Shown: positions 43,285 through 53,557 of the stretch, piece by piece | Layout of the letters: each line of letters opens with the position of its first letter | How positions within the stretch are numbered: position 1 is the first letter of the stretch | Source: Devosia sp. | GTDB lineage: Bacteria > Pseudomonadota > Alphaproteobacteria > Rhizobiales > Devosiaceae | NCBI GenBank assembly: GCA_016713105.1 | Contig: JADJPS010000005.1 | Coordinates: forward strand, 62,001 to 126,000 | Reading direction: 5' to 3' | Length of the DNA: 64,000 nt | Notes under the pieces: generated by a model | What the model was told of the DNA's origin: nothing | The model's database searches: none | Seen by the model: only the letters and a program-made list of their open reading frames with translations | Program-made: the position numbers and the translations under genes

Positions 43285-43544
43285 AGCACTTGACCATCTT
43301 GTCCCCCCTTGGACTGAACCAAGGAGCCACCAAGAACTGTCATCGCTTAGTGGGCAGCAGTCCGACAGATGCGCCTACTTTGAAGCGGAACTGCAGCTGC
43401 CGAAACAGATCCGGAACTTCGATAGCGACTTGGCAGATCCGCGGCAGCAGCTACTTCCCGAGAAGGCTCGAGAACGACCACCCGGTCCTATTAGCGGAGC
43501 CCCTCGGTAGCCCAGCCCAAGCATCAGGTTCGGTGCAGCGTCCG

Positions 43545-44846
43545 CTATGTCTGGGGTTGCATGGCGGCGAGCAAGGCGTCGATCCGGATGGTGGCGAAAT
43601 TGGAGAATGTATCCGACACCGCATACGGGAGCACGATGCGCCCTCCGTGGCGAATGGCGCCGCAGGTGTAGACCACGTTCGGGACATAGCCCTCGCGCTC
43701 AGATGACTCGGGGTGGACCAGTGGTTCGCGAGAGCGCGCCAGCACCTTGGTCGGGTCGTTCTTGTCGAGCAGGGCGGCGCCGATGGCATAGCGGCGCACC
43801 GGTCCGACGCCGTGAGTGAACAGCAACCAGCCCTCGTCAAGCTCGATAGGTGAACCGCAGTTGCCGATCTGCACGAACTCCCACGGCCACTCGGGCTTCA
43901 GGATCGGGTATCCCCCGTCCCAGGTCTCGAGGTCGTCCGAGTAGATCAGATAGAGGTTCTCGTTGTCCTGCCGCCCGATCATGGCGTAGCGGCCGCCCAG
44001 CTTGCGCGGGAACAGCGCCATCCCCTTGTTGCGGGCAGCACTGCCGCGCAGCGGCCGCATCCGAAACGAAACGAAGTCCGTAGTCTCGAGCAGTTCGGAT
44101 CGGATGCCCCGCCCGTCATAGGCCGTGTAGGTCGCGTAGTAGGTGCGCCTGCCCCCATCCTCGAACGCGACGAAGCGCGCATCCTCGATGCCGTTGGACT
44201 GCGCCGGTGTAACCGGGAAGATCACACGTTCTGAGATGTCGGTGGTGTCGAACGCCACTTCGATCGGCTCATCCACCGGCCGGGGCTCGCCGGCGACAAG
44301 ACGGGGCGTGGTCGCCAGGCGCGCCGTCGGATCGACAGTGACGCTGCCATCCGCCGAAATGGTGCCAGCACGGAACGTCAGCGACGAGACATGCCCCTCT
44401 CCTACGGCGCGAAGGCTGACAACGAAGCGCAGGCCACCCGGTGGCGCCAGCGTCTGATCCGGATGTGCGACGATGCTGGGATTGAACAGCGCCGAGGACT
44501 CGAACGAATACTCGTGCAAGAAATAGGCACCCACCAGTTGGCGCTGCGCTTGGCTGAACGGGGGATGGCCGAGCAGGGCCTCCTCCATCTCGTCGGCGCG
44601 CGCTTCGAAGGTGCGGAGCAGATTGCGGTGGCGCCCGTCGAAGTTCACCAGGACATCGGCAATCTGGCTCTTCACCGCATCGTCGTCGAGTGCCATCACC
44701 CGGTCGACGATATGGTTGGCACGCGTCTTGTCGGTCGGCTTGAAATCCTTGGGTTCTGTCGCCGGTTTGAACGGGCGGACGATGACCCGAGTTGGATCAG
44801 GACGGAGATAGAGGGCCTGCCGGTTCAGGAATGTAGCTTGCGACAA
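43545..44846 (-). CDS. GH130-family glycosidase/phosphorylase-like protein
   Basis: This 433-residue five-bladed beta-propeller-type protein has the family-typical start NRQALYLRPDPTRVIVRPF. It also has the catalytic-region motifs NPSIVAHPDQ, GIEDARFVAFEDGG, RNKGMALFPRKLGGRYAMI and NCGSPIELDEGWLLFTHGVG. Family members phosphorolyse or hydrolyse beta-mannosides. The TTG start at 44846 has GAGG upstream. It follows a GT4 gene and manA, so mannose-containing glycan turnover or synthesis is likely. Whether it is a phosphorylase or a hydrolase is not decided here. Confidence 0.85.
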   Translation of the reverse strand: MSQATFLNRQALYLRPDPTRVIVRPFKPATEPKDFKPTDKTRANHIVDRVMALDDDAVKSQIADVLVNFDGRHRNLLRTFEARADEMEEALLGHPPFSQAQRQLVGAYFLHEYSFESSALFNPSIVAHPDQTLAPPGGLRFVVSLRAVGEGHVSSLTFRAGTISADGSVTVDPTARLATTPRLVAGEPRPVDEPIEVAFDTTDISERVIFPVTPAQSNGIEDARFVAFEDGGRRTYYATYTAYDGRGIRSELLETTDFVSFRMRPLRGSAARNKGMALFPRKLGGRYAMIGRQDNENLYLIYSDDLETWDGGYPILKPEWPWEFVQIGNCGSPIELDEGWLLFTHGVGPVRRYAIGAALLDKNDPTKVLARSREPLVHPESSEREGYVPNVVYTCGAIRHGGRIVLPYAVSDTFSNFATIRIDALLAAMQPQT

Positions 44847-47156
44847 GGCGACCTCGGGATTGTTGACGACTGAATCTGGAGACTTCGCGCAGCCCGACCG
44901 GCAGTGCCCCGGCGCTCGACCGCTCTGCCGAACTGGTCTCGAGGGCGTGCATGTCAGTCAGGGCCAGAAGGTAGGACACAACCAGACTCGCCACCTCGGT
45001 TTTCGTTGCGGCGATCAGGGTGGAGACCATCCCGGCAGCTGCTGGTGTCCGTCTCGACCAGTGGCAGCCCGAGGTCATTGGCGCCGAGGAACCAGGCGAA
45101 GGCCCGCCTGGCCTCGAGTTTCCATCGCGCGTTCCCCGTCGATCGCCAGGCGGCGGCGCACGCCCCGATGGTCGCAGCCGCCTCCAGCGGCTGCTGGTCG
45201 AACGGCCTGGGCGGCATGCGCACATCGGCAAAGCCGGCCGTGCCCACGGGTCGAAAGAGCCCTGCGGGGTTGGTCTGTCGCGACATCAGCCAATCGAGGG
45301 TGCGCAGGCCCACATCGGTGTAGCCACGAATGCCCGTGGCCTCGCCACAGCCGATCAGGGCTTCGCAGAACCTGGCATTGTCGTAGGCCAGTCCCTCCTC
45401 GAACCAGGTCCACCCCCGCGATTCCACCTGCCGCAACAGCGCCAGCAGCCGATAGGCCAGGCGCAACCGCAGTTGCAGGGCGAAGTCGTCGGCCGGCCGG
45501 ACCTCGCAGTAGGCGTGGAGGCCGAGTAGCGCAAACGCCCAGCTGCGCGGCGAGGTGAAGCCTTCGACCGTTGGCAGGGCTTCGGCGAACAGCGTCGCGG
45601 CCCACGGTTTGTGCAATACGCCGTCTCGCGCTGCTACGCCCAGCGCCCAGAGGGTGCGGCCGTGGCTGTCCTCTGAACCCTGCGGCTCAAGCCAGCGCCT
45701 GTCGAACGCCATGAAGTTGCGGAACCTTCGTGTGTCGGGGTTGAAGGCATGCTGGACGAAGGCCGCATAGGTCGAGGCCATTCCCCCGGGAATCCTGGTG
45801 TGGCGGCGGGCATCGAGCGAGGCTCCGAGCAGCAGCGCACGGGCGTTGTCGTCGACGCAATAGCCGTGTGACCGATCGGGCACCGAATGGACGGCGTGCT
45901 GGAACAGCCCTGTGTCGTCGGTCATGGCGCGCAGGTGGTCGAGGGTGATCGCGGGCAGCGGGCGCTCGCCGTGTGCCGTATCGATCGGGCGGATCCGGGA
46001 CGAGATCTGCAGCGGGCGAGGCCGACGCGCCGCCTCGAACACGCCGTCATAGCGTTCGGCAGTGCGATCCCAGGTCATCGAACGGCTTCCAGCATAGGCG
46101 CGACGACGCATTGCCTGCCTGCGCGGCTCGTCGTCGAGCAAGGCGGCAATCTCGGCGCCGGTGGTGGCGGAATCGCCAAATGGCACGAGAATGCCGCGTC
46201 CGTCGGCCAGCAGTTCGAGGGCATGCCAATAGGGTGTCGACACCACCGGCTTGCCCAGACCGAAACTGTAGGCCAGCGTGCCGGAAGTCATCTGCGCCTG
46301 GTTGAGATAGGGCGTGACGTAGACGTCCGACATCGAGATGTATTCGAGCAGTTCCGGCCGATCAACGAAGCGATCGAGGAACACCACGTGCTCGGCCACA
46401 CCGAGCTCCTCGGCGCGACGCAGGAGGCTCTCGCGATACAACTCACCCTGGTTGCGCACCAGATTGGGATGGGTCGCGCCGAGCACGACATAGACCGCGT
46501 CCGGACGGCTGCGCAGCACTCTCCAGCATGGCGTCGATCATCACCTCGATGCCTTTGTTGGGGGAGAGAAGACCGAAGGTCAGGATAACCGTCTTCCCGG
46601 CAAAGCCGAGCTTCAGCTTGGCGGCATCGGGTTCGACGAACGCAACATCCGGAATGCCGTGCGGGATGATCTCGATCTTTCCAGGCGCCGCGCCATAGAT
46701 GGAAACCAGCAGTTCCCTTCCCTTTTCCGCCATCACGACGATCCGGGCCGAAAGCTGGATGATCTGCGAGAGAACCCGCTGCTGTTCTGCGTTGGGCTCG
46801 GCCAGGACGGTGTGGAGCGTGGTGATGACGGGCACTGTCAACCGCTCGAGCAGCGTCAGGATGTGCCCTCCGGCAGCGCCGCCGAAGATGCCGAACTCGT
46901 GCTGAAGCGACACCGCGTCATAGCCGCCGTTGATGAAGTCCGCTGCCCGCGCGTAGTCCTCGAACCGCTCCTCGTGCACCTCGAAGCCGACCGCAGGCGG
47001 ATAGGTGTAGTCCCTGTCGGCATCGGTCATCGCGACGATCACGGTGTCCTTGCCGGACTCGGCGACCGCCTGCTGCAGGTCGGTGGTGAAGGTGGCGATG
47101 CCGCAGCGGCGAGGCAGCGAGTTGCCGATGAACGCGACGCGTCGGATTCGGCTCAT
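44797..47156 (-). pseudogene. GT4 glycosyltransferase with C-terminal helical domain, two frameshifts
   Basis: The N-terminal frame starts MSRIRRVAFIGNSLPRRCGIATFTTDL at 47156 and holds SLQHEFGIFGGAAGGHIL and TFGLLSPNKGIEVMIDAML. Near 46515 the reading moves to VLRSRPDAVYVVLGATHPN and continues with MTSGTLAYSFGLGKPVVST, then an (alpha/alpha)6-like domain (HGYCVDDNARALLLG). It shifts again near 45005 to VVSYLLALTDMHALE. The overlap with the GH130 start is probably spurious. The combination of GT4 with a glucoamylase-like helical domain beside GH130 is a recurrent alphaproteobacterial arrangement. It is probably intact in the organism. Confidence 0.75.
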
Positions 47157-48103
47157 GAGTGCATACCCCACGGTCGGGTGGGAGCAGCTGACCGTGGCCT
47201 GCGGTCGATGCTCGGGTCTCCGAAGCGTCCAGTCACGATCTTGCTCGGCAACCCGTTGCGACTAAGCAGCAGGTTGGGGATCGGCTGGCTCGCAACATAG
47301 GCAAGCAAGGCCTTGGCTCCGAGGTCCCCGGTGCGAACGCTGGCCCTCTGGCCCTCGACGAACATTGCCTCGCCCACCGTCACCTGCGTCAGGTCAAAGG
47401 CTGCTTCGCCCTCCGTAACCAGGAACCAGGTCTCTACTTCCGCATCGACCTCCCAATGCGAGTTCGGCGCAAGTTCAACCGCCTCGAGCACGAAAAAGGC
47501 ACTGGGTCAGCACATTGCGGGCCTCCGACAGCCGGCTTGGTTTCTGCTGCGCCGCCGCTGGAGCGGTGATCGCGGCTCCCACCGCGCCGTCGAGGTGCAG
47601 CGGGCGCTGCCGACCGTGATCGAACAGCCGGAACGTGGTGTCGCTCCGCTGCTGGATTTCGGCGATCACGAGGCCAGCACCGATGGCATGGATGGTTCCC
47701 GCTGGAACGAGCACCGTGTCTTCGGCCCGGACGCCCTGCCATTGGACGAGCTCCTGAATGGTGCCGTCGAGGATGCAGGCGCGCAGCTGCGAGCGCGACA
47801 GTTCGTGCTTGAGGCCGAGCGCCAACCGCGCCTCCGGCGTCGCCGACAGCACATACCAAGCCTCGGTCTTGCCGTGTGGTAACCCGATCGACCGAGCGAA
47901 AGCGTCGTCAGGGTGAACCTGGATCGACAGCGCCTCCCCGGTGAAGAGCAGCTTTACCAGCAAGGACGGTTCGGGGAGCCGACTGGTCTGCGCGCTGAAA
48001 CCACAGCTCCCCACAGCGCTACCATCGTGGCCGAGTTCGCTCCACGGACGCAGATCGGTCTTCCCCACGGCTTGCGGACGAGCCTTACGGAGGCGAGTTC
48101 CAT
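47153..48103 (-). pseudogene. manA: Class I mannose-6-phosphate isomerase-like protein, several frameshifts
   Basis: Pieces read MELASVRLVRKPWG (start at 48103), TDLRPWSELGHDGS, GELWFQRADQSAP, SLLVKLLFTGEALSIQVHPDD with metal ligands, GTIHAIGAGLVIAEIQQ and EAVELAPNSHWEVDAEVETWFLV. Shifts occur near 48066, 48010, 47975 and 47495, several at G, C or T runs. The protein would isomerise fructose-6-phosphate and mannose-6-phosphate, feeding GDP-mannose. Its stop overlaps the ATG of the GT4 gene (ATGA). The density of homopolymer shifts suggests sequencing error. Confidence 0.75.
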
Positions 48104-48159
48104 GGTCACGATCGTCTCCTGGGTGGGTGCAGTCGGCGCCGCAGCGGGCGCGTGGTCTC

Positions 48160-48294
48160 TCAGATCCGCTTCTTGCCGGGGCCGGGGCTCAGGCCGGCCT
48201 TGCCGAGCAGGCCGTCGGTGGTGGCGTGCGCCGCAACCTTCATCTGCTTGGGCTTCTTGGCTTCGCGATTGCTGTGTTTCTGGCTCTTGGCCAT
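48160..48294 (-). CDS. Small Lys-rich protein, 44 aa
   Basis: It reads MAKSQKHSNREAKKPKQMKV and ends GLLGKAGLSPGPGKKRI. It has a strong GAGGGGAG site before the ATG at 48294. Similar 40-60 residue proteins with an N-terminal KxSNREAKKPK stretch occur widely in alphaproteobacteria with unknown function. The high charge suggests nucleic-acid or ribosome association, which is an inference. Confidence 0.65.
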   Translation of the reverse strand: MAKSQKHSNREAKKPKQMKVAAHATTDGLLGKAGLSPGPGKKRI

Positions 48295-48580
48295 GGGAAC
48301 TCCCCTCGCATCGACATGCGGTTTGATTTGCTAAGTTTTGTTTTGAGAGGTGGCGCGATTGGATCGCCAACAGATGACTTACATGGTCATCTACGATGGC
48401 GGATACAACCTATCTATTTCACCTGATCGGCCAAATTCAGGCAGGGTGTGGAAACATATCCTGGAACCAATTCCAATCTGCCAAAATTCGGCGGCGACAT
48501 ATTTCGAAATATCTATTACTCTGGCGACTTGCCGCGCGCGAAATATACCAGGATTCAGTCGAATCCGGATTGAGGCCCCC

Positions 48581-49662
48581 GTGCCAGTTTTGGCGCCGAT
48601 CAAGAACATTGCCGACGCCCAGACGCTGGCACAGGCGATCGTCAACACCATCATCGAACCGTTCATAGTGCTCGACGAGGGCTTCCGCGTGCTGACTGCC
48701 AGCCGGTCGTTCTACGACACCTTCCATGTGAACCCAGACGAGACGCAGGGCCGTAAGCTGTTCGAGCTTGGCGATGGTCAATGGGATATCCCGGCGCTGC
48801 GGCTCCTGCTCGAAACGATCATCCCCGAGCACACCGAGATGAAAGGCTTCGAAGTCGCGCACAACTTCCCCTCCCTTGGCAGGCGAACAATGCTGCTCAA
48901 CGCGCGCAAAGTGATCTACGATAGCAGCGACGCCTCGACCATCCTGCTCGCCTTCCTCGATGTGACCGAACGTCGAGCCAACGAGCGCGAGAAGGCTGAA
49001 CTGCTGGAGCAGGCCGAAGGACTGCTGCGCCAGAAGCAGGTGCTGCTGCAGGAGATGCAGCACCGGGTGGCCAACAGCCTTCAGATCATTGCCAGCATCC
49101 TGCTGCTGAAGGCTCGTGCCGTGACCTCCGACGAGACCCGCTTCCACCTCAACGATGCGCATCGCCGCGTCCTGTCGGTTGCCGTCGTGCAGCAACACCT
49201 TAGTCAGGCCGAGGGGTGGATGCCATCGAGGCCGGCGCCTATCTCGCAACGCTGTGCGGCAGCCTGGGTTCCTCGATCATCGGCGAGGGCAGTCCGCTGA
49301 CCATCCATGTCGATGCCGACTACGGTATGATAGATTCCGCCCGGGCGGTTAGCATCGGCCTGATTGTCACCGAACTGGTCATCAACGCGGTGAAGCATGC
49401 CTTCCCCACCCCCAGGGCAGACGCCGCCGTCGGTGTGCGCTACCAGGTCAGCGGCGAGGACTGGAGATTGACGGTATCCGACAACGGTATCGGCAAGTCC
49501 ACCGAGGTCAGCAAGCTCGGCGGTGGACTGGGGACGGCAATCGTGGCCGCGCTGGTGCGCCAACTTGATGCGCAGGTGACGATGGAAAGCCCGGACGGAG
49601 GCGGCCTCAAGGTCTCCATCGAACACACGACCTTCCATCCAAAGGCGCTGGCGACAGCCTGA
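48581..49662 (+). pseudogene. PAS-containing HisKA_2/HWE-type sensor histidine kinase, one frameshift
   Basis: The first frame has a PAS domain (ILDEGF-like IIEPFIVLDEGFRVLTASRSF through TILLAFLDVTERR) and the phospho-acceptor box LLQEMQHRVANSLQIIASIL. It shifts at a G run near 49213. The next frame carries the ATPase domain: IVTELVINAVKHAFP (N box), VSDNGIG and GGGLGTAIVAALVRQL. I place the start at the GTG at 48581 with TGAGG upstream; the AT-richer DNA before it does not look coding. It is a soluble kinase, since no membrane segment is visible. A cognate response regulator is not in the window. Confidence 0.8.
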
Positions 49663-49712
49663 GCCTCGAGCGCCGCGATTCCCGCGGCAAATAACCCAGG
49701 CGAAAACGCAAC

Positions 49713-49952
49713 GTGGCAACCGTCTTCACAGTGCAGTGCTTCCAGCTGAAGGGTCGCAAACTCGTTGCTGATCCGACCAAGGCGGCCCGTAGCGGCGAGG
49801 CAGCGATCGCGCTCGCCGAGCGCCTCGGCGAGCTCAAGGCCGGCGTCGTCGCATTTTCCCAGGAGATCGACATCGAGACCGACAGCTACGATGAACCGAG
49901 GGTGCTCTACCGCCACGGCAGCCTACCTGAGGGACTATTCGCCGAAGGCTAG
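49713..49952 (+). CDS. Small conserved hypothetical protein (79 aa)
   Basis: It begins with GTG (ATVFTVQCFQLKGRKLVADP) and has a helix AARSGEAAIALAERLGELKAG followed by two strands (VVAFSQEIDIETDSYDEPRVLYRHG). This alpha/beta pattern recurs in short rhizobial proteins with no assigned role. It lies 50 bases after the histidine kinase and could be co-transcribed. Confidence 0.55.
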   Translation: MATVFTVQCFQLKGRKLVADPTKAARSGEAAIALAERLGELKAGVVAFSQEIDIETDSYDEPRVLYRHGSLPEGLFAEG

Positions 49953-51364
49953 CTGATGGAGCGACGCCTTGGACCCCTCACCTCATACACGGGACCTCGC
50001 ATGGTGAAACTCGAAGGCCGGAGGTATCCGAGCGGTCAGCCAGCAGCGCTGCCGCCCTCGATATTGGGTGGCCTCGCGGCGACCTGTGGAGGCACCGTGG
50101 AGGGGCTTGTCGAGGTAGCCAGCTGGGGTGGTAGCCAGAGAAGCCGACGGCTGCCAGCGAGTCGCTTTCGGGCAGAGAAGGCATCGGCTTGTGCCCGCAG
50201 CTGTTCCAGCGGACGAGGTCGAGTGACTTGTCGAGTTTCGTTCTCAGGGTCAACGAGCAGCCATCGAGCCAGATGGCGATCCAGCTGAATATGGATCCAG
50301 CTGTCCTGGTGTCGGGCTGTCGGGCGTTGCTGGCGAGTGGAGGATAGGGATCAAGTTCCCCGGGACTGCGACCGATGCGCCTGGCTGCGCCTCTGCAGTG
50401 ACTATCCTTCGCCCCGAGAGCCATTCCGATTGCCAAGCGGTATTTGCATCGGCACTGGCCCTGGACCGGGTTTTGATCGACGCCGGCGCGTGCTTCACGT
50501 CATCGGGTAGCCGGTCCATGCGCAGGATATCGGCGCGGATGCATCACCAGCCAAATAGCTATTGAGCCAGGCCTGGCCTCGGGTTCCTCGCGGATCGACC
50601 GACGAACGTCTCCATGGTCAGAATAGGTATCCGGCGAGTTTTAGCCCCATGCGCAGTCCTGCGAGATGGCCGGTTTCTACGTTGTCAAGTTTGCATTTTG
50701 GCGGAAAAATCGATGATAATCCGCATTATTGCCAGAAATGACAACCTTGGTTGCTTCTTGGGCTGCGAAACGCGAGGGTTTCTGAGCGTCTGAGCGTTTC
50801 GAGCAGGTTGCGTCGATCCGATGAAAACCTATCAAGCCCCGTGAAAAGGTTGACACTCTTGGGGTCCGACTGATCGCAGCAATCAGTCGGGTTGGATTTT
50901 TGTTGACACTCGGTTGACAAAAGCCGGCCTAAGTTTACCTCCCGGCCGACCGACGTAAACCTTTCGGTGCGCATGCGCGGTTAGGTCAGCACGCGCTCCG
51001 GAGGATAGGATTCCGGGGATGCGGTGGACACCCGAGCCATCCCCTTCACTGCCCGCGGGGATACCTAGGACTTCGATCGTGGAGTGCTACCGGTTCCTGG
51101 TGAACCGACGGCTGGGCAGCTTGATCTGCTAGACGCCGCGTGAGTGGGATCCGGCATCGACGACGACATAGCTGACCGCTGGGTCGTCGCTAGACCCACC
51201 TGACGTGGACCGGGCGTTTCGAAGCTGTGCGGCACCATTTCCAGGAGCCGACGCGCGGAGCAGGAACTGGACGCCGGCGCTGATGAGACACCTCGGCGTC
51301 CTGAACCGGGGCTTGATGTCAGCTTCCGTTACCTGGCTGAGAACGAGGGCAACCGCTGGAGCAC
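49953..51364. other. No supported gene
   Basis: About 1.4 kb contains only short, mutually incompatible reading frames without recognisable motifs. The segment 50680-50960 is relatively AT-rich and has several TTGACA-like words (for example at 50914), so it may contain promoters or decayed DNA. Nothing more can be supported. Confidence 0.5.
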
Positions 51365-51634
51365 CTAGTGCTGGGCGGCGCTATATCTCATCCGCGATAT
51401 CGCGGCGTTCAGACGGCGCAGCAGCGGCACGTAACGCCGGCCCGCGCTTCCTTCCTCCCACATACGCATCGCTACCCGCTGACGCACCATCTCGGCGGTC
51501 TGCAGCTTGTATCGCTTGAGCGAGTCAGAGAGCTCGGTGCTTGCGGCGGCGTTTTCGACGTTGTCGATCATGTTGAGGAGCCAGACGTCGAACGACGCAG
51601 CGTTCTTTGTCGAACTCAGCGACTGCAACTGCAT
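51365..51634 (-). CDS. Small hypothetical protein (89 aa)
   Basis: It starts MQLQSLSSTKNAASFDVWLL with a GGGGGAGA site before the ATG at 51634. It is mostly helical, with a basic C-terminal half (RQRVAMRMWEEGSAGRRYVPLLRRLNAAI). I recognise no family. The good ribosome-binding site and amphipathic helices support a gene, but the surrounding DNA is gene-poor. Confidence 0.45.
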   Translation of the reverse strand: MQLQSLSSTKNAASFDVWLLNMIDNVENAAASTELSDSLKRYKLQTAEMVRQRVAMRMWEEGSAGRRYVPLLRRLNAAISRMRYSAAQH

Positions 51635-51735
51635 GGCTATCTCCCCCGACAGCTAATTAGCTACCATAAGCATCGCTGAGCAAGCCTCTGTGACAGCTGC
51701 TGGGCGACGCACGGGTCGAGGTGATCCGAAGCTGG

Positions 51736-52521
51736 CTAGCTCACAACGGGACTTGGCATGAATTCCGCCCGGCCATCTTCCTTCCGCCCCACCGCCACGA
51801 CCTGAAGCACCCCGTCCGGCAGCGGTCGCTGCAGTGCCTTGGCCGCCGACCAGGGTGCGGTCAGCCAGGTCTCCACCTCCTCAGGGGTGGTCAGGATCAC
51901 CGGCATGGCTTTCATGTGTATTGAACCGACCACGTCGTTCGGCTCGCAAGTCAGGAACGCGAAGAGATCGGTGGTGACCATGCCCTCGCTGATCTTCCTG
52001 ACGCTGGTCCATTGCGGCGCCCAGATACCGGCAAAGAAGGCAAGCGGCCTGTCCGCGTCGAAGGCGAACCAGGTGTCGCCTCGCTTCTTGCCATCCGGAC
52101 CTTCGGTGTTGTCGAACTCCGAGAAGCTGGTGAAGGGAACCACGCACCGGAACTCCGGTCCAAGCCACCTGCGCCAGTGCGAGGAGTCGACGTTGCGGAC
52201 ATTGGTGACACCCCGGTCCGGTTCCATGCGAACCATCTCGGCGAACTCGTCGACGCTGAGATCGCGACCCTTCTTGGCCTGGATCTTCTGAGCCCTCTTC
52301 TGGGCGGCCTCGTAGAGCACCCGGCTCGATCCGGGCAGCCCCCAACGAGCGGCCTTGGTCAGTTCACGAATCCCATCCCGGTTTCGGATGATCGGCGCCA
52401 CATAGTCGGGGAAGACCCCGATCTGGGGCGGCAGATTGCCGATGTCGATGGCGACTTCGAAGTCTCGCACCAGGGCGCGCAGCGCCTCAACGTTGGTGGT
52501 GACGCTGTAGAGATTGCACAC
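51736..52521 (-). CDS. yedK: SOS response-associated (SRAP/YedK-HMCES) protein
   Basis: This 261-residue protein has a GTG start at 52521 immediately followed by TGC, giving the required Cys2 that crosslinks to abasic sites in single-stranded DNA. Other family features are CNLYSVTTN, CVVPFTSFSEFD, FAGIW and the catalytic His in SIHMKAMPVILTTPEE. The longer upstream frame would bury Cys2, so 52521 is the right start. It protects DNA at stalled forks. No LexA-type box was identified by eye. Confidence 0.9.
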   Translation of the reverse strand: MCNLYSVTTNVEALRALVRDFEVAIDIGNLPPQIGVFPDYVAPIIRNRDGIRELTKAARWGLPGSSRVLYEAAQKRAQKIQAKKGRDLSVDEFAEMVRMEPDRGVTNVRNVDSSHWRRWLGPEFRCVVPFTSFSEFDNTEGPDGKKRGDTWFAFDADRPLAFFAGIWAPQWTSVRKISEGMVTTDLFAFLTCEPNDVVGSIHMKAMPVILTTPEEVETWLTAPWSAAKALQRPLPDGVLQVVAVGRKEDGRAEFMPSPVVS

Positions 52522-52672
52522 GGTTGGCCCCGAGTCGGTGTCGCAGCCTGGCACCCGATGACCGCGTTTCAAAGCATAGTGGCGATGGGCGCCGCGGCGC
52601 ACAACCCCTCGTCGTGTTCATCGTCTGTTCTCAATGCTACCTTCTGCGTGACGATGATGGAGGGGAGTTGCC

Positions 52673-53267
52673 GTGCCTGATCAACTCGAGGATCTCCGCC
52701 TGGCCGACTATCGACCTACCCAACTCGATATCGACTGCCGCCGGTGCCGCCGGCATGCATCGGCGCCCACGGCCGTGCTCAAGGCCAGATACGGCAACCC
52801 GACGCTAGGGAGAGGTTGCCCGGCTGGTGGCAGCGAACGGGAAGCCGCCCTGCAACCTAGCCAGTGCAATTGGAGCAGCGCCCTGTTCGGCCGTGCCGGT
52901 CGAGCCGCCGGTCCATCACTGGGCAACCCTGGCCGATGCACTGCATGGCGGTTGGCAAGCCTCCCTTCACTGCGGACGACGCCATCAGGGGCTTAAGGCG
53001 ACAGCCTCCTGTCCTGGACCGGAGCCGCTGGCTGTGCGCTCGCTGGTCGCCGCGCTCGGACTGGACCAGCGGCTGGACCGGTTGCAGGGCAAAGTCCAGT
53101 GCCCAGGCTGCGGCACCAAAGCGGTCAGTATCGAGTGGGTGGTGCCGCGCCTTGATCCGCCATCCACGCCCCCCACCGGATACTCAGCGACAGCAATGTC
53201 GGCGGCCACCACTCTGCATGCCGGATCGAGGCCAGCTTGCAGCCGCCGGCTGCGGCTCATCGACTGA
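52673..53267 (+). pseudogene. Cys-rich conserved hypothetical protein, frameshifted
   Basis: A GTG at 52673 follows GGAGGGGAG. The first frame has LADYRPTQLDIDCRRCRRHA (CxxC). It shifts near 52810 to VARLVAANGKPPCNLASA, and continues through HHWATLADALHGGWQASLHC to VQCPGCGTKAVSIEWV with a second CxxC. The paired CxxC motifs suggest a zinc ribbon. Similar proteins are common near phage or SRAP genes in rhizobia and have no known function. A one-base indel at GGGAGAGG accounts for the break. Confidence 0.6.
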
Positions 53268-53557
53268 GGCCATCCGGCGCTTAAGGCACCGCCATTGCCA
53301 CCTAACTGAACAACGCAGTTCATACGGCGAGTCTCCTCCTACTGCCCTGAGGATCATGAAATCCTGACCTGCTGGGCGATCGGGAAGATGGTGCACAAGA
53401 CGCCGACAGGCGCCGTCGTCCCGCCGCATTTAGGTTTTCTACGAGCTCCTGACAGGCCGGGCGCTCGACCCCTGAGGCGGCCGGAAACGTCTCCCCAGTC
53501 GATGCCCTGGACCCCGATCCTGCAGGGGGCAAGAAAGACCGGAGCCCTGATCCGGTT

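Noticed and set aside
49953..51364. Several 60-150 codon open frames in both strands
   Set aside because: They overlap one another, have no ribosome-binding sites or motifs, and their amino-acid make-up is that of random high-GC DNA.
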